Of a stretch of DNA of 5,112 bases, positions 1 through 4,785 are shown piece after piece (position 1 is the stretch's first letter; the number at the start of each line of letters is the position of its first letter). The notes beneath the pieces were generated by a model. That model was not told the DNA's origin. It ran no database searches and saw only the letters and a list, made by a program, of their open reading frames with translations. The stretch spans positions 1 through 5,112 of the forward strand of contig JAISAF010000300.1 in assembly GCA_031266855.1 (NCBI GenBank). The letters are read 5' to 3'. This DNA comes from Spirochaetales bacterium. Its GTDB lineage: Bacteria > Spirochaetota > Spirochaetia > DTKZ01. The position numbers and the translations under genes were made by a program.

Positions 1-17
1 CCGGGGCCTGGTTCGGC

Positions 18-42
18 CCGCCCGGCGCGGAGCGCCGGGCGG
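18..42. repeat. Perfect GC palindrome
   Basis: An 11-bp perfect inverted repeat, CCGCCCGGCGC and its complement, is separated by a 3-nt loop GGA. There is no U-tract on either side, so it is not a canonical terminator. It lies at the outer edge of the left mosaic repeat and may be part of it or of a repeat cut by the window edge. Confidence 0.8.
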
Positions 43-123
43 TGCGGTAACGGCCGCGTTTTTTCTTCGCAAAATCGCGGGCTACGCTGGGCGCGCACAA
101 GGGATTGAAGCGGAAAGCCCACA

Positions 124-145
124 GGAAAGCGCATCGGCGCTTTCC
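124..145. repeat. Perfect palindrome inside left repeat
   Basis: A 9-bp inverted repeat, GGAAAGCGC and GCGCTTTCC, has a 4-nt loop. It sits in the variable middle part of the left mosaic repeat and has no sequence counterpart in the right copy. That suggests palindromic modules are gained or exchanged inside the repeat. Confidence 0.75.
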
Positions 146-169
146 GAGGACTTGTAGCGGAAAGCCCGG

Positions 170-192
170 TTTTTGGCGCGAAGCGCCAAAAA
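170..192. repeat. T-run/A-run palindrome, left copy
   Basis: A 10-bp perfect inverted repeat (TTTTTGGCGC, loop GAA, GCGCCAAAAA). The T-run precedes the GC core and the A-run follows it on both strands, so neither strand gives a hairpin followed by a U-tract; this argues against an intrinsic terminator. The right copy at 2825-2852 has identical flanks but a different, still self-complementary core. Confidence 0.85.
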
Positions 193-242
193 TGCGCCCA
201 GATTCCGAATTATAAATAAGTTTTTGAACAGGCGCCTGGAGC

Positions 243-271
243 TTCCCTGCCGGCAATTTCTGTACTACAAT
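243..271 (+). promoter_or_regulatory. Possible promoter of the DUF2271 gene
   Basis: TACAAT at 266-271 fits a -10 hexamer. The matching -35 candidate, TTCCCT at 243-248 with a 17-bp spacer, is poor (3 of 6). If real, transcription would start at about 278, which is the A of the ATG, so the mRNA would be leaderless. That agrees with the absence of any purine-rich ribosome binding site before the ATG. Support is modest because only the -10 is good. Confidence 0.35.
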
Positions 272-277
272 CGCGGC

Positions 278-823
278 ATGAAAAAGATTTTAAGCGGTTT
301 TGTTTTTACCTGTGTGGTGGGGCTTGCCGGGACGGCGGCGCAGCCGAGGGGAACAGTGGAAGTTTCCTTTACCTATACGCGGCAGGGAGGATTCGCGAGT
401 AATCAGTTCGCGATATGGATTGAGGACGCGCGGGGCAATCATGTAAAGACGCTCTACGCTACCGCCTTTACCGCGGCGGGGGGCTGGAAGATACGCGAAC
501 AGTCTTTGCCCCTGTGGGTGCAAAAGGCAAATATCGGCGGACTGGGGAAAAATGAAATCGATGTATTTACTTCGGCGACTCCCGGTTCGGGCACGTTACG
601 CTACCGCTGGGACGGGAAGGACAGCGCGGGACAGGCTGTCCCGGCGGGGGAATACCGCGTATATGTGGAGGCGACTTTGCGCTCTGAAAACCGCGTCCTC
701 TACAGCGCCCCGGTTCAGCTTGGCGGGCAAAGCGGCGAGGCTCAGGTACAGTCCCGGTACTTCGGATCCGGCAGCGCCGAGCGGGGAATGATTGGAAACC
801 TCAGGGTACGGGTCGAAAGTTAA
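278..823 (+). CDS. Secreted DUF2271-family protein
   Basis: This is a 181-residue protein of the DUF2271 family (predicted periplasmic proteins), whose biochemical role is unknown to me. Residues 1-21 form a Sec signal peptide: basic MKK, a hydrophobic stretch, and likely cleavage after TAA (19-21). There is no lipobox cysteine, so a soluble periplasmic protein is expected. The family pattern is visible as FAIWIED (44-50), VKTLY (56-60), GGW (68-70), and WDGKDSAGQAVPAGEYRVYVEA (111-132 with a few residues trimmed), a FlgD-like beta-sandwich ending with a Pro-Ala-Gly-Glu-Tyr turn. An in-frame TTG start at 173 is possible, but it would begin inside a repeat hairpin and bury the signal peptide, so the ATG at 278 is preferred. 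No Shine-Dalgarno sequence precedes it. The stop overlaps that of the convergent hydratase gene, with no terminator between. In other bacteria DUF2271 genes often sit beside PepSY or flavin-transfer genes; none is visible here. Confidence 0.85.
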   Translation: MKKILSGFVFTCVVGLAGTAAQPRGTVEVSFTYTRQGGFASNQFAIWIEDARGNHVKTLYATAFTAAGGWKIREQSLPLWVQKANIGGLGKNEIDVFTSATPGSGTLRYRWDGKDSAGQAVPAGEYRVYVEATLRSENRVLYSAPVQLGGQSGEAQVQSRYFGSGSAERGMIGNLRVRVES

Positions 824-1236
824 ACCGCCAAAACCGTAGCCTTTCCCTCGATTTTGATCTCGCCGTTCGCGTCCTCAACGTACAGGGCGCAGTCCAGAAA
901 TTTCCTGCCATTCTCCTCGTACTTGCGTTTTACCGTGCCCTTCGCGCTGAGGATATCGCCGGGCCGCGTAATTGCCTTGAAGCTGACGCCGAACTTTACA
1001 ACGTTCACAACGCCCGCCCAGCCGGAAACCATTTGACCCAGAATGCCCATGATGAGCATGCCGTGCACTATTGTTCCCTCAAGGCCGGCTTCCCGCGCCT
1101 TATCGGGAATCGTGTGAATGGGATTAAAGTCGCCGGAAGCTCCGGCGTATTTGATAAGCTGGAGCTGGGTAATTTCGGGTTTTGTAAGGGAAGGAAGAGC
1201 GTCCCCCTCGCTTATTGAATCAAAAACTATAGCCAC
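820..1236 (-). CDS. MaoC-like (R)-specific enoyl hydratase, HadB-like catalytic subunit
   Basis: This 138-residue single hot-dog protein of the MaoC family is predicted to hydrate trans-2-enoyl thioesters or dehydrate (R)-3-hydroxyacyl thioesters in the cytoplasm. The hydratase signature is intact at 30-41 (YAGASGDFNPIH), giving the Asp36/His41 dyad with Asn38, followed by the HGM motif at 58-60. The overall pattern resembles mycobacterial HadB, including GSGD/GWAG-like spacing and a C-terminal strand ending in GKATVLAV. The start is GTG at 1236. SD-like GAGGGA overlaps the TGA stop of the upstream subunit gene, with 9 nt between the reading frames, so the two are almost certainly co-translated. 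The neighbouring HadA-like subunit argues for a heterodimer. Whether the substrate is ACP- or CoA-bound, and whether the pathway is fatty-acid synthesis, beta-oxidation or polyester-type, cannot be decided from this window. Confidence 0.9.
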   Translation of the reverse strand: MAIVFDSISEGDALPSLTKPEITQLQLIKYAGASGDFNPIHTIPDKAREAGLEGTIVHGMLIMGILGQMVSGWAGVVNVVKFGVSFKAITRPGDILSAKGTVKRKYEENGRKFLDCALYVEDANGEIKIEGKATVLAV

Positions 1237-1258
1237 GGCTATCCCTCACTTCGTGGCT
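1231..1258 (-). promoter_or_regulatory. Stem-loop over the start codon of the HadB-like gene
   Basis: A 7-bp perfect inverted repeat (AGCCACG / CGTGGCT) encloses a 14-nt loop. In the minus-strand mRNA the GTG start codon lies in the 3' arm, and the TGA stop of the upstream gene plus the GAGGGA ribosome binding site lie in the loop. A ribosome finishing the upstream subunit would melt the stem and free the start, a typical layout for translational coupling. The pairing is seen directly; the regulatory role is inferred. Confidence 0.5.
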
Positions 1259-1689
1259 GGCGGCACGATGATTGTCATGCGGGCAATAAGCACCGGCTGG
1301 CCGCCACGCGTATACGTGGTTTTGAATGACGCCATTTCCATCGCGCCGCCGCGCAGGGCGTCCACGCATATCACAGCATTCAGTTTATCGCCCGGATATA
1401 TGGGCGCGAAATATTCGTACTCCTCTTTCGCGTGCAGGAGCCGCTTGATGTCGATACCCATTTCACACATACTCTGCCAGATGCCCGGATAACCGCAGAA
1501 AGTGATGAGCGAAGCAAAAGTAAGCGGAGCGGGAGTGTCGGCGTATCCTTCCTTTTTCGCGGCCTGGGGATCGGTAAAAACGGGATTGGCATCGCCTATA
1601 GCCGCGCAAAGTTCACGGATTTTTGAACGATCCACTTCAAAAGTAAAAGCGGCGATTTGCTTCCCCTTGTAGCTGAGGTCCAGTGGCAT
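1246..1689 (-). CDS. FAS1-like dehydratase, HadA-like partner subunit
   Basis: This 147-residue hot-dog protein resembles the MaoC N-terminal/FAS1-like dehydratase domain and mycobacterial HadA. Recognisable parts are the N-terminal helix KIRELCAAIGD, GDANPVFTD (32-40), TPAPLTFAS (52-60), and the C-terminal hot-dog strand with EYFAPIYPGDKL (92-103). At the position where catalytic hydratases have His, this protein has Phe38 (NPVF instead of NPIH). It should therefore be the non-catalytic, substrate-binding partner of the gene that follows, as HadA is for HadB. The ATG start is well supported by TAGGAGG four bases upstream (1694-1700). It follows the secreted-protein gene by 19 nt and precedes the catalytic subunit by 9 nt. 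The family is confident; the exact substrate is unknown. Confidence 0.87.
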   Translation of the reverse strand: MPLDLSYKGKQIAAFTFEVDRSKIRELCAAIGDANPVFTDPQAAKKEGYADTPAPLTFASLITFCGYPGIWQSMCEMGIDIKRLLHAKEEYEYFAPIYPGDKLNAVICVDALRGGAMEMASFKTTYTRGGQPVLIARMTIIVPPATK

Positions 1690-1708
1690 AATACCTCCTA
1701 AAGCTCTG

Positions 1709-2722
1709 TTAGTTGAAATAGCGCACTAGGGAATTAAGAATTTCCGCCGCGGGATATTCCTTTCCGTCGATACGCGCGCTGCCGCTTCCTGTCATGGAAT
1801 CCATCTCGGTGTTTTCTATGGTGAATCTGTTTAACTCCACGCGGGAAATGGTAGGAAGCCCTTTGATAGCGAGGCTCCCGTTAAACGTTACGGACTCAAA
1901 GTCCTCGACCTCTCCCGCCGGATGCCGCACACTTATAAAAACATTCCCCCCCACAGTAAAAGGAACGTATCCGTCGCCCCCTGACGCGTATCCGCCATCC
2001 GAGGAAACAAGAAAATCGTTGTAGGAAAACTCTAATCCGCCATTTTCCACGCGGGCGCGGATTGTCCTGTCTTCGCTGTCCGCCCGGGTCCCCTGTGGAG
2101 GCAGCACATCCTCGAAAAGCGACTCCAGAACACTCTCCCCGTCTTCCCATGAAAGGGCCATACTATTTACAAAAATCAGAAGGCCGGTAAGAATGCATTC
2201 ACCCTCCCATGTCATGACATACGGAGGACTGAAATTGAAATCATAGTCCGCACTGTCAATGATTTGAGTAAGCTCCGCCTGGGTATATGAAACGCCGTCC
2301 ACCGTGATTCCGCCTGTTTCGCTACTCTCCCAGGAGTTTAAATTATCAAAACTGAAAGAGGAAATCCCCGTTTCCCCGCCGACAGAAAGCCTCCCATTCA
2401 GGCGGCCTGTAGGCCCGCAGGTAAGCTCCCCGCTTAAAATAACCCGGCAGTATTTGCTGGTTCTCTCATCAAACAGATATGTATAGCGGAAATCCGAAAA
2501 GCTCAGGCTCTTCACCTCCGGATCGCCAGGAAGCCAGCGCCACTCAAGCGAGCGGTCAAGCGTAGCGCCTGTTTCCTCCTCGGCCGCCCCCACATATTCC
2601 AGGACACCAAGAACTCCCGCCACCACAACAGGAATACCAGTTTCTTCCTTCGATGACTGCGCTCCAATATCCACAAGGGCGAAAATAAAAAAGAAAATAC
2701 ACTGAATATAAATTCTTCTCAT
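1709..2722 (-). CDS. Secreted protein of unknown function with internal duplication
   Basis: I do not recognise this 337-residue protein. Residues 1-22 form a Sec signal peptide (MRRIYIQC then a Phe-rich core, probable cleavage after IGA or GAQ). No lipobox is present, so periplasmic or surface location is likely. The rest is acidic, rich in Gly, Ser and Glu, and has alternating beta-strand character. It seems to contain two related units, about 72-155 and 230-331. Both begin with a short FSxxDF/FSYNDF strand, continue through LNGRLSVGG (108-116) versus FNGSLAIKG (280-288), and end with VDGVSYTQAEL (141-151) versus IDGKEYPAAEI (318-328). It is first in the operon with the two hydratase subunits, behind a promoter with consensus TTGACA. 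There is only a weak SD-like element before the ATG. A cell-envelope role is an inference from the signal peptide only; co-transcription with the hydratase does not prove joint function. Confidence 0.8.
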   Translation of the reverse strand: MRRIYIQCIFFFIFALVDIGAQSSKEETGIPVVVAGVLGVLEYVGAAEEETGATLDRSLEWRWLPGDPEVKSLSFSDFRYTYLFDERTSKYCRVILSGELTCGPTGRLNGRLSVGGETGISSFSFDNLNSWESSETGGITVDGVSYTQAELTQIIDSADYDFNFSPPYVMTWEGECILTGLLIFVNSMALSWEDGESVLESLFEDVLPPQGTRADSEDRTIRARVENGGLEFSYNDFLVSSDGGYASGGDGYVPFTVGGNVFISVRHPAGEVEDFESVTFNGSLAIKGLPTISRVELNRFTIENTEMDSMTGSGSARIDGKEYPAAEILNSLVRYFN

Positions 2723-2727
2723 AACCT

Positions 2728-2757
2728 ACCATACTCCGCGGCCGGACTGCCTGTCAA
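2728..2757 (-). promoter_or_regulatory. Promoter of the three-gene operon
   Basis: On the minus strand a perfect -35 hexamer TTGACA (2757-2752) is followed after 18 bp by TATGGT (2733-2728; 4 of 6 to TATAAT). The predicted start of transcription falls on or next to the ATG at 2722, five bases after the -10. The transcript would thus be nearly or fully leaderless, and the only SD-like string (TAGG) is weak. The position, just inside the right mosaic repeat, fits a promoter for the whole operon. Confidence 0.6.
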
Positions 2758-2824
2758 TGCGAAAACGCGGTGCGATTTGAAGTAAAAGCCTGTTCACACA
2801 TCTGTAATTCGGAATTTGGGCGCA

Positions 2825-2852
2825 TTTTTTTGTCCGAAGACGGACAAAAAAA
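2825..2852. repeat. T-run/A-run palindrome, right copy
   Basis: A 12-bp perfect inverted repeat: seven T, GTCCG, loop AAGA, CGGAC, seven A. The flanks match those of 170-192 almost perfectly, but the GC core is different and still fully paired. No U-tract follows the hairpin on either strand. Confidence 0.85.
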
Positions 2853-2887
2853 CCGGGCTTTCCGGGACTCCGCTATCGCTCCGGCCC

Positions 2888-2902
2888 CGGCGCTACGCGC
2901 CG
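2888..2902. repeat. Short GC palindrome
   Basis: CGGCGC, loop TAC, GCGCCG: a 6-bp perfect inverted repeat in the variable middle of the right mosaic repeat. It resembles the GGCGC/GCGCC cores elsewhere in the window. Confidence 0.6.
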
Positions 2903-2988
2903 TGGCTGCTTCGCATCCCTCCAATCCCATTGCGCGCGCACCAGCGGGTGATCCGCGATTTTGCGACTACCCGCCCGCCGCGCGGTTA

Positions 2989-3013
2989 CAATTTTTTGCG
3001 TAGCAAAAAATTG
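2989..3013. repeat. AT-rich perfect palindrome
   Basis: An 11-bp perfect inverted repeat (CAATTTTTTGC, loop GTA, GCAAAAAATTG). It follows the same T-run-first, A-run-last plan as 170-192 and 2825-2852, making it a third member of that palindrome type. Confidence 0.8.
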
Positions 3014-3019
3014 CGTATA

Positions 3020-3076
3020 CCCAGTCCCGCGATTTTGCCGTGGAAAAATCGCGGGCGTTACCGCCCGCGCACTGGG
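3020..3076. repeat. Nested palindromes with alternative pairings
   Basis: CCCAGT (3020-3025) pairs with ACTGGG (3071-3076) as an outer stem. Inside it, CCCGCGATTTT (3026-3036) pairs with AAAATCGCGGG (3045-3055). Overlapping this, CGCGGGCG (3050-3057) pairs with CGCCCGCG (3062-3069). The last two helices share bases 3050-3055 and exclude each other. Part of this block is conserved in the left mosaic repeat (44-91), where the outer stem is not kept. Confidence 0.6.
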
Positions 3077-3080
3077 CTAA

Positions 3081-3222
3081 GGGGTGTGCGCGCCTGCAAG
3101 CCCCGCCGCCCGCCACCCCGCGGGCTAAGATAGCATGCCCCACAAACACGCACGGACAGCGCGGTTTTACCCGGAACTAAAGCGGGATGTTCAGACTTTT
3201 GGCCCTGTACAACAAACGGCGG
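3081..3222. other. Intergenic stretch, one weak hairpin
   Basis: GGGGTG (3081-3086) can pair with CACCCC (3114-3119) across a long loop, and AGCCC (3099-3103) with GGGCT (3122-3126), but not both at once. From about 3127 to 3222 I see no gene, clear promoter or repeat. Confidence 0.5.
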
Positions 3223-3360
3223 ACTTACATATTCCCGGTTATATCACTTACATTTTCCGGTTTGAAATACTTATATTTTCCTGGTTAAAATACTTATATT
3301 TTCCGGATTGAAACACTTACATTTCCCGTATTAAAAGACTTACATTTTCCCGGTTGATAG
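3223..3360 (+). repeat. Six tandem 23-bp direct repeats upstream of the ATPase
   Basis: Six head-to-tail units begin at 3223, 3246, 3269, 3292, 3315 and 3338, each exactly 23 bp. Every unit opens with ACTTAYAT, then T-rich bases and CC at unit positions 12-13, TT at 17-18, and mostly AAA near the end. The array is much more AT-rich than its surroundings and ends 25 bp before the ATPase start codon, running into its probable promoter. A period of about two helical turns puts each site on roughly the same DNA face, as in operator or iteron arrays. There are no spacers, so it is not CRISPR. The alternative is the multi-repeat end of a lost insertion sequence, since IS21-type ends carry such arrays. 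Confidence 0.9.
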
Positions 3361-3368
3361 TATATACT
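3339..3368 (+). promoter_or_regulatory. Probable promoter of the ATPase gene, overlapping the last repeat
   Basis: TATACT at 3363-3368 is a good -10 hexamer. CTTACA at 3339-3344 (4 of 6 to TTGACA) lies 18 bp upstream and is the opening part of repeat unit six. A protein bound to that unit would therefore compete with RNA polymerase. AGGGG at 3374-3378 is the ribosome binding site, seven bases before the TTG start. Confidence 0.45.
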
Positions 3369-3385
3369 TTTATAGGGGTAAAAAC

Positions 3386-4639
3386 TTGAGTACATATTTG
3401 AAACGCTTTGCCGATACGGTTTTAAGAAACCGGCTCCGCGGCTGCGGGGCGGTTTTGATTCAAGGAGCGAAAGGCTGCGGAAAAACCGAAACCGCCGCCC
3501 GGATAGCCGGCAGCGCCGCGCGGCTTGACATCGATGAGGATATGCGGGTCCGCATGGAACTTGATCCCAAATCGGTATTGACAGGAGCGGCCCCCCGCCT
3601 TATTGACGAATGGCAGGAGTACCCGCAAATATGGAACTACGTCAGGCGGGAAGTAGACGCCCGGAAAAAACGGGGACAGTTTATCCTTACAGGTTCCGCA
3701 AACCCGGAAGAGCGGGCGCGGCTGCATTCCGGCGCGGGCCGCTTCTCCATCATAAAAATGCGCCCCATGTCGCTGTATGAAAAAGCCTGGTCAACAGGCG
3801 AGGTCAGCCTTGCCGAACTGGTAAAAGGCCGCGCCCCAAAATCCGAACAAGTGGACTTTGATCTGGGAACTCTCGCGGAAAAAATCACCCTCGGAGGCTG
3901 GCCGGGCCTGATAGGCTCCGGGGCGCGCGCGGGCCTGCGCTTTATGCGGGATTATATAACGCTTATCGCGGAGGTGGATATCAACCGGGCCTCTGGCAGG
4001 AAAAGGGATCCGCAGAAAGTTACACGGCTTTTGCGGTCTTTGGCCAGAAATATTTCAACCGAAGCCGCGCTTTCATCCATTGCGAAGGACACTGGCGGAG
4101 CGGACACGCGGATAGGCGAGGAAACAATTGCCGAATATCTGGAAACTCTTGAACGCCTTATGACCGTGGAACAGCTTCCCGCATGGAGTCCGCATATCCG
4201 CTGCGCCGACACGCTGCGGAAAACCCCGAAACGTCACTTCGTTGATCCTTCGCTGGCGGTTGGAGCACTGGGGCTTTCCACTGATAAACTTCTGGCCGAC
4301 CTTAACTATTTCGGTTTTCTGTTTGAATCCCTGGTTATCCGGGATTTACGAATCTACGCCGACGTACATGAGGGCGGGGTTTTTCATTACCGGGATTCGC
4401 GCGGTATGGAAGTGGACGCGGTTATAGAATACCCTGACACAAGCTGGGCGGCTTTTGAAGTAAAAATGGGATTTACCGCGCAGGACGAAGCCGCCAGGAA
4501 CCTTCTGAACTTTGCCGCGAAAATTGACCAGAAAAAAATGGGCGCCCCGTCGGCGCTTACGGTAATCACGGCAAACGGATTCGCATGCCGCAGAAAAGAC
4601 GGGGTCAATGTTGTACCGCTGTCCGCGCTGACCGCGTGA
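3386..4639 (+). CDS. DUF4143 AAA-family ATPase with PD-(D/E)XK-like C-terminal domain
   Basis: This 417-residue cytoplasmic protein belongs to the ATPase/DUF4143 family (COG1373 type). The N-terminal AAA domain has Walker A GAKGCGKTE (27-35), Walker B RLIDEW (71-76; Asp74, Glu75) and a sensor strand FILTGSAN (99-106). Residues about 222-265 look like a winged helix (AALSSIAKDTGG, then ETIAEYLETLERLMTVEQLPAW shortened here). The C-terminal DUF4143 part has FGFLFESLVIRDL (309-321) and a PD-(D/E)XK-like core, with Asp344 in GMEVDAVIE (340-348) and Glu358/Lys360 in FEVKMG (357-362). The length is normal and no motif is missing. The start is TTG, chosen because AGGGG sits seven bases upstream; the first in-frame ATG (Met53) would delete Walker A. 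The family is common in multiple copies in host-associated bacteria and its biological role is unsettled; suggested links to mobile elements or defence are not shown here. It is apparently monocistronic, with a tandem-repeat array before it and structured DNA after it. Confidence 0.92.
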   Translation: MSTYLKRFADTVLRNRLRGCGAVLIQGAKGCGKTETAARIAGSAARLDIDEDMRVRMELDPKSVLTGAAPRLIDEWQEYPQIWNYVRREVDARKKRGQFILTGSANPEERARLHSGAGRFSIIKMRPMSLYEKAWSTGEVSLAELVKGRAPKSEQVDFDLGTLAEKITLGGWPGLIGSGARAGLRFMRDYITLIAEVDINRASGRKRDPQKVTRLLRSLARNISTEAALSSIAKDTGGADTRIGEETIAEYLETLERLMTVEQLPAWSPHIRCADTLRKTPKRHFVDPSLAVGALGLSTDKLLADLNYFGFLFESLVIRDLRIYADVHEGGVFHYRDSRGMEVDAVIEYPDTSWAAFEVKMGFTAQDEAARNLLNFAAKIDQKKMGAPSALTVITANGFACRRKDGVNVVPLSALTA

Positions 4640-4644
4640 TATAA

Positions 4645-4663
4645 CTTACGCGGTTAAAAAATT
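4645..4663 (+). repeat. Direct repeat, copy 1
   Basis: ACTTACGCGGTTAAAAAATT starts six bases after the ATPase stop codon (4644-4663 region). The last 15 bases, CGCGGTTAAAAAATT, are identical to 4982-4996, and the preceding ACTT is also shared, with one extra A here. The two copies lie about 333 bp apart and bracket most of the stem-loop region. Confidence 0.75.
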
Positions 4664-4670
4664 ACCGAGA

Positions 4671-4733
4671 AGCCGAAGAAGTAAAAGAAGAGCCTTTCTC
4701 AAAACCCATTTGTAATTTTACTTCGAAGCGGCT
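4671..4733. repeat. Long stem-loop downstream of the ATPase
   Basis: AGCCG (4671-4675) pairs with CGGCT (4729-4733), and AAGTAAAA (4679-4686) with TTTTACTT (4716-4723), across a small internal loop and a 29-nt apical loop. It begins 32 nt after the stop codon and could protect or end the transcript, but no U-tract follows. Confidence 0.6.
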
Positions 4734-4734
4734 G

Positions 4735-4785
4735 GGTTTCCGAACAGTTTAATAGAGCTGTTCAGAAACCTCAGTTTCGGAACAG
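4735..4785. repeat. Alternating hairpins built from a GTTTC-N-GAACAG motif
   Basis: GGTTTCCGAACAG (4735-4747) pairs with CTGTTCAGAAACC (4758-4770), with one mismatch. The same CTGTTCAGAAAC can instead pair with GTTTCGGAACAG (4774-4785), with a 4-nt loop. The two helices exclude each other. A further GGAACAG occurs at 4813-4819. The layout resembles an attenuator-type switch, but no downstream gene is visible that it could control. Confidence 0.6.

Larger units (their letters stand above)
44..233 (-). repeat. Mosaic intergenic repeat, left copy
   Basis: Read on the minus strand, this stretch contains the same ordered modules as 2788-3076 on the plus strand. The modules are: GCCTGTTCA (225-233); a 25-base block ending in GGGCGCATTTTT (188-212, one mismatch to 2805-2829); a T-run/A-run palindrome (170-192); AAAAACCGGGCTTTCCG (158-174, identical to 2848-2864); a CAATCCC/GCGCGC segment; and a CCCAG-to-GTTACCGC block (44-91) matching 3020-3065. 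The middle differs in length and sequence between copies. An AGCGGAAAGCCC direct repeat lies inside at 109-120 and 156-167. No coding potential is evident. This is probably one member of a genome-wide intergenic repeat family, but copy number cannot be seen here. Confidence 0.75.
2788..3076 (+). repeat. Mosaic intergenic repeat, right copy (inverted to left copy)
   Basis: This carries the same modules in the same order as the left copy read on the minus strand: GCCTGTTCA (2788-2796), the GGGCGCATTTTT block (2805-2829), a T-run/A-run palindrome (2825-2852), AAAAACCGGGCTTTCCG (2848-2864), a CAATCCC/GCGCGC segment, and the CCCAG-to-GTTACCGC block (3020-3065). It is longer than the left copy because the middle contains extra palindromes and a second CCGCGATTTTGC motif (2953-2964 as well as 3027-3038). 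The two copies face each other across four genes. Open frames here are repeat-derived and not credible genes. Confidence 0.75.

Noticed and set aside
170..192. Intrinsic terminators at the T/A palindromes (also 2825-2852 and 2989-3013)
   Set aside because: The T-run is in the 5' arm and the A-run in the 3' arm on both strands, so no hairpin is followed by a U-tract.
173..277. N-terminal extension of the DUF2271 frame to a TTG at 173
   Set aside because: It starts inside a perfect palindrome of the left mosaic repeat, has no ribosome binding site, and would bury a typical signal peptide that starts at the ATG at 278.
1118..1492. 124-residue plus-strand frame across the two hydratase genes
   Set aside because: It is wholly antisense to two genes with recognisable family motifs, and its translation has no plausible domain.
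2770..3149. Several open frames (77, 105 and 60 residues) between the operon and the ATPase
   Set aside because: They are made of the mosaic repeat and its palindromes, are Pro/Arg-rich and low in complexity, and no start is supported by a ribosome binding site.
3223..3360. CRISPR array
   Set aside because: The 23-bp units are head-to-tail with no unique spacers, and no cas gene is present.
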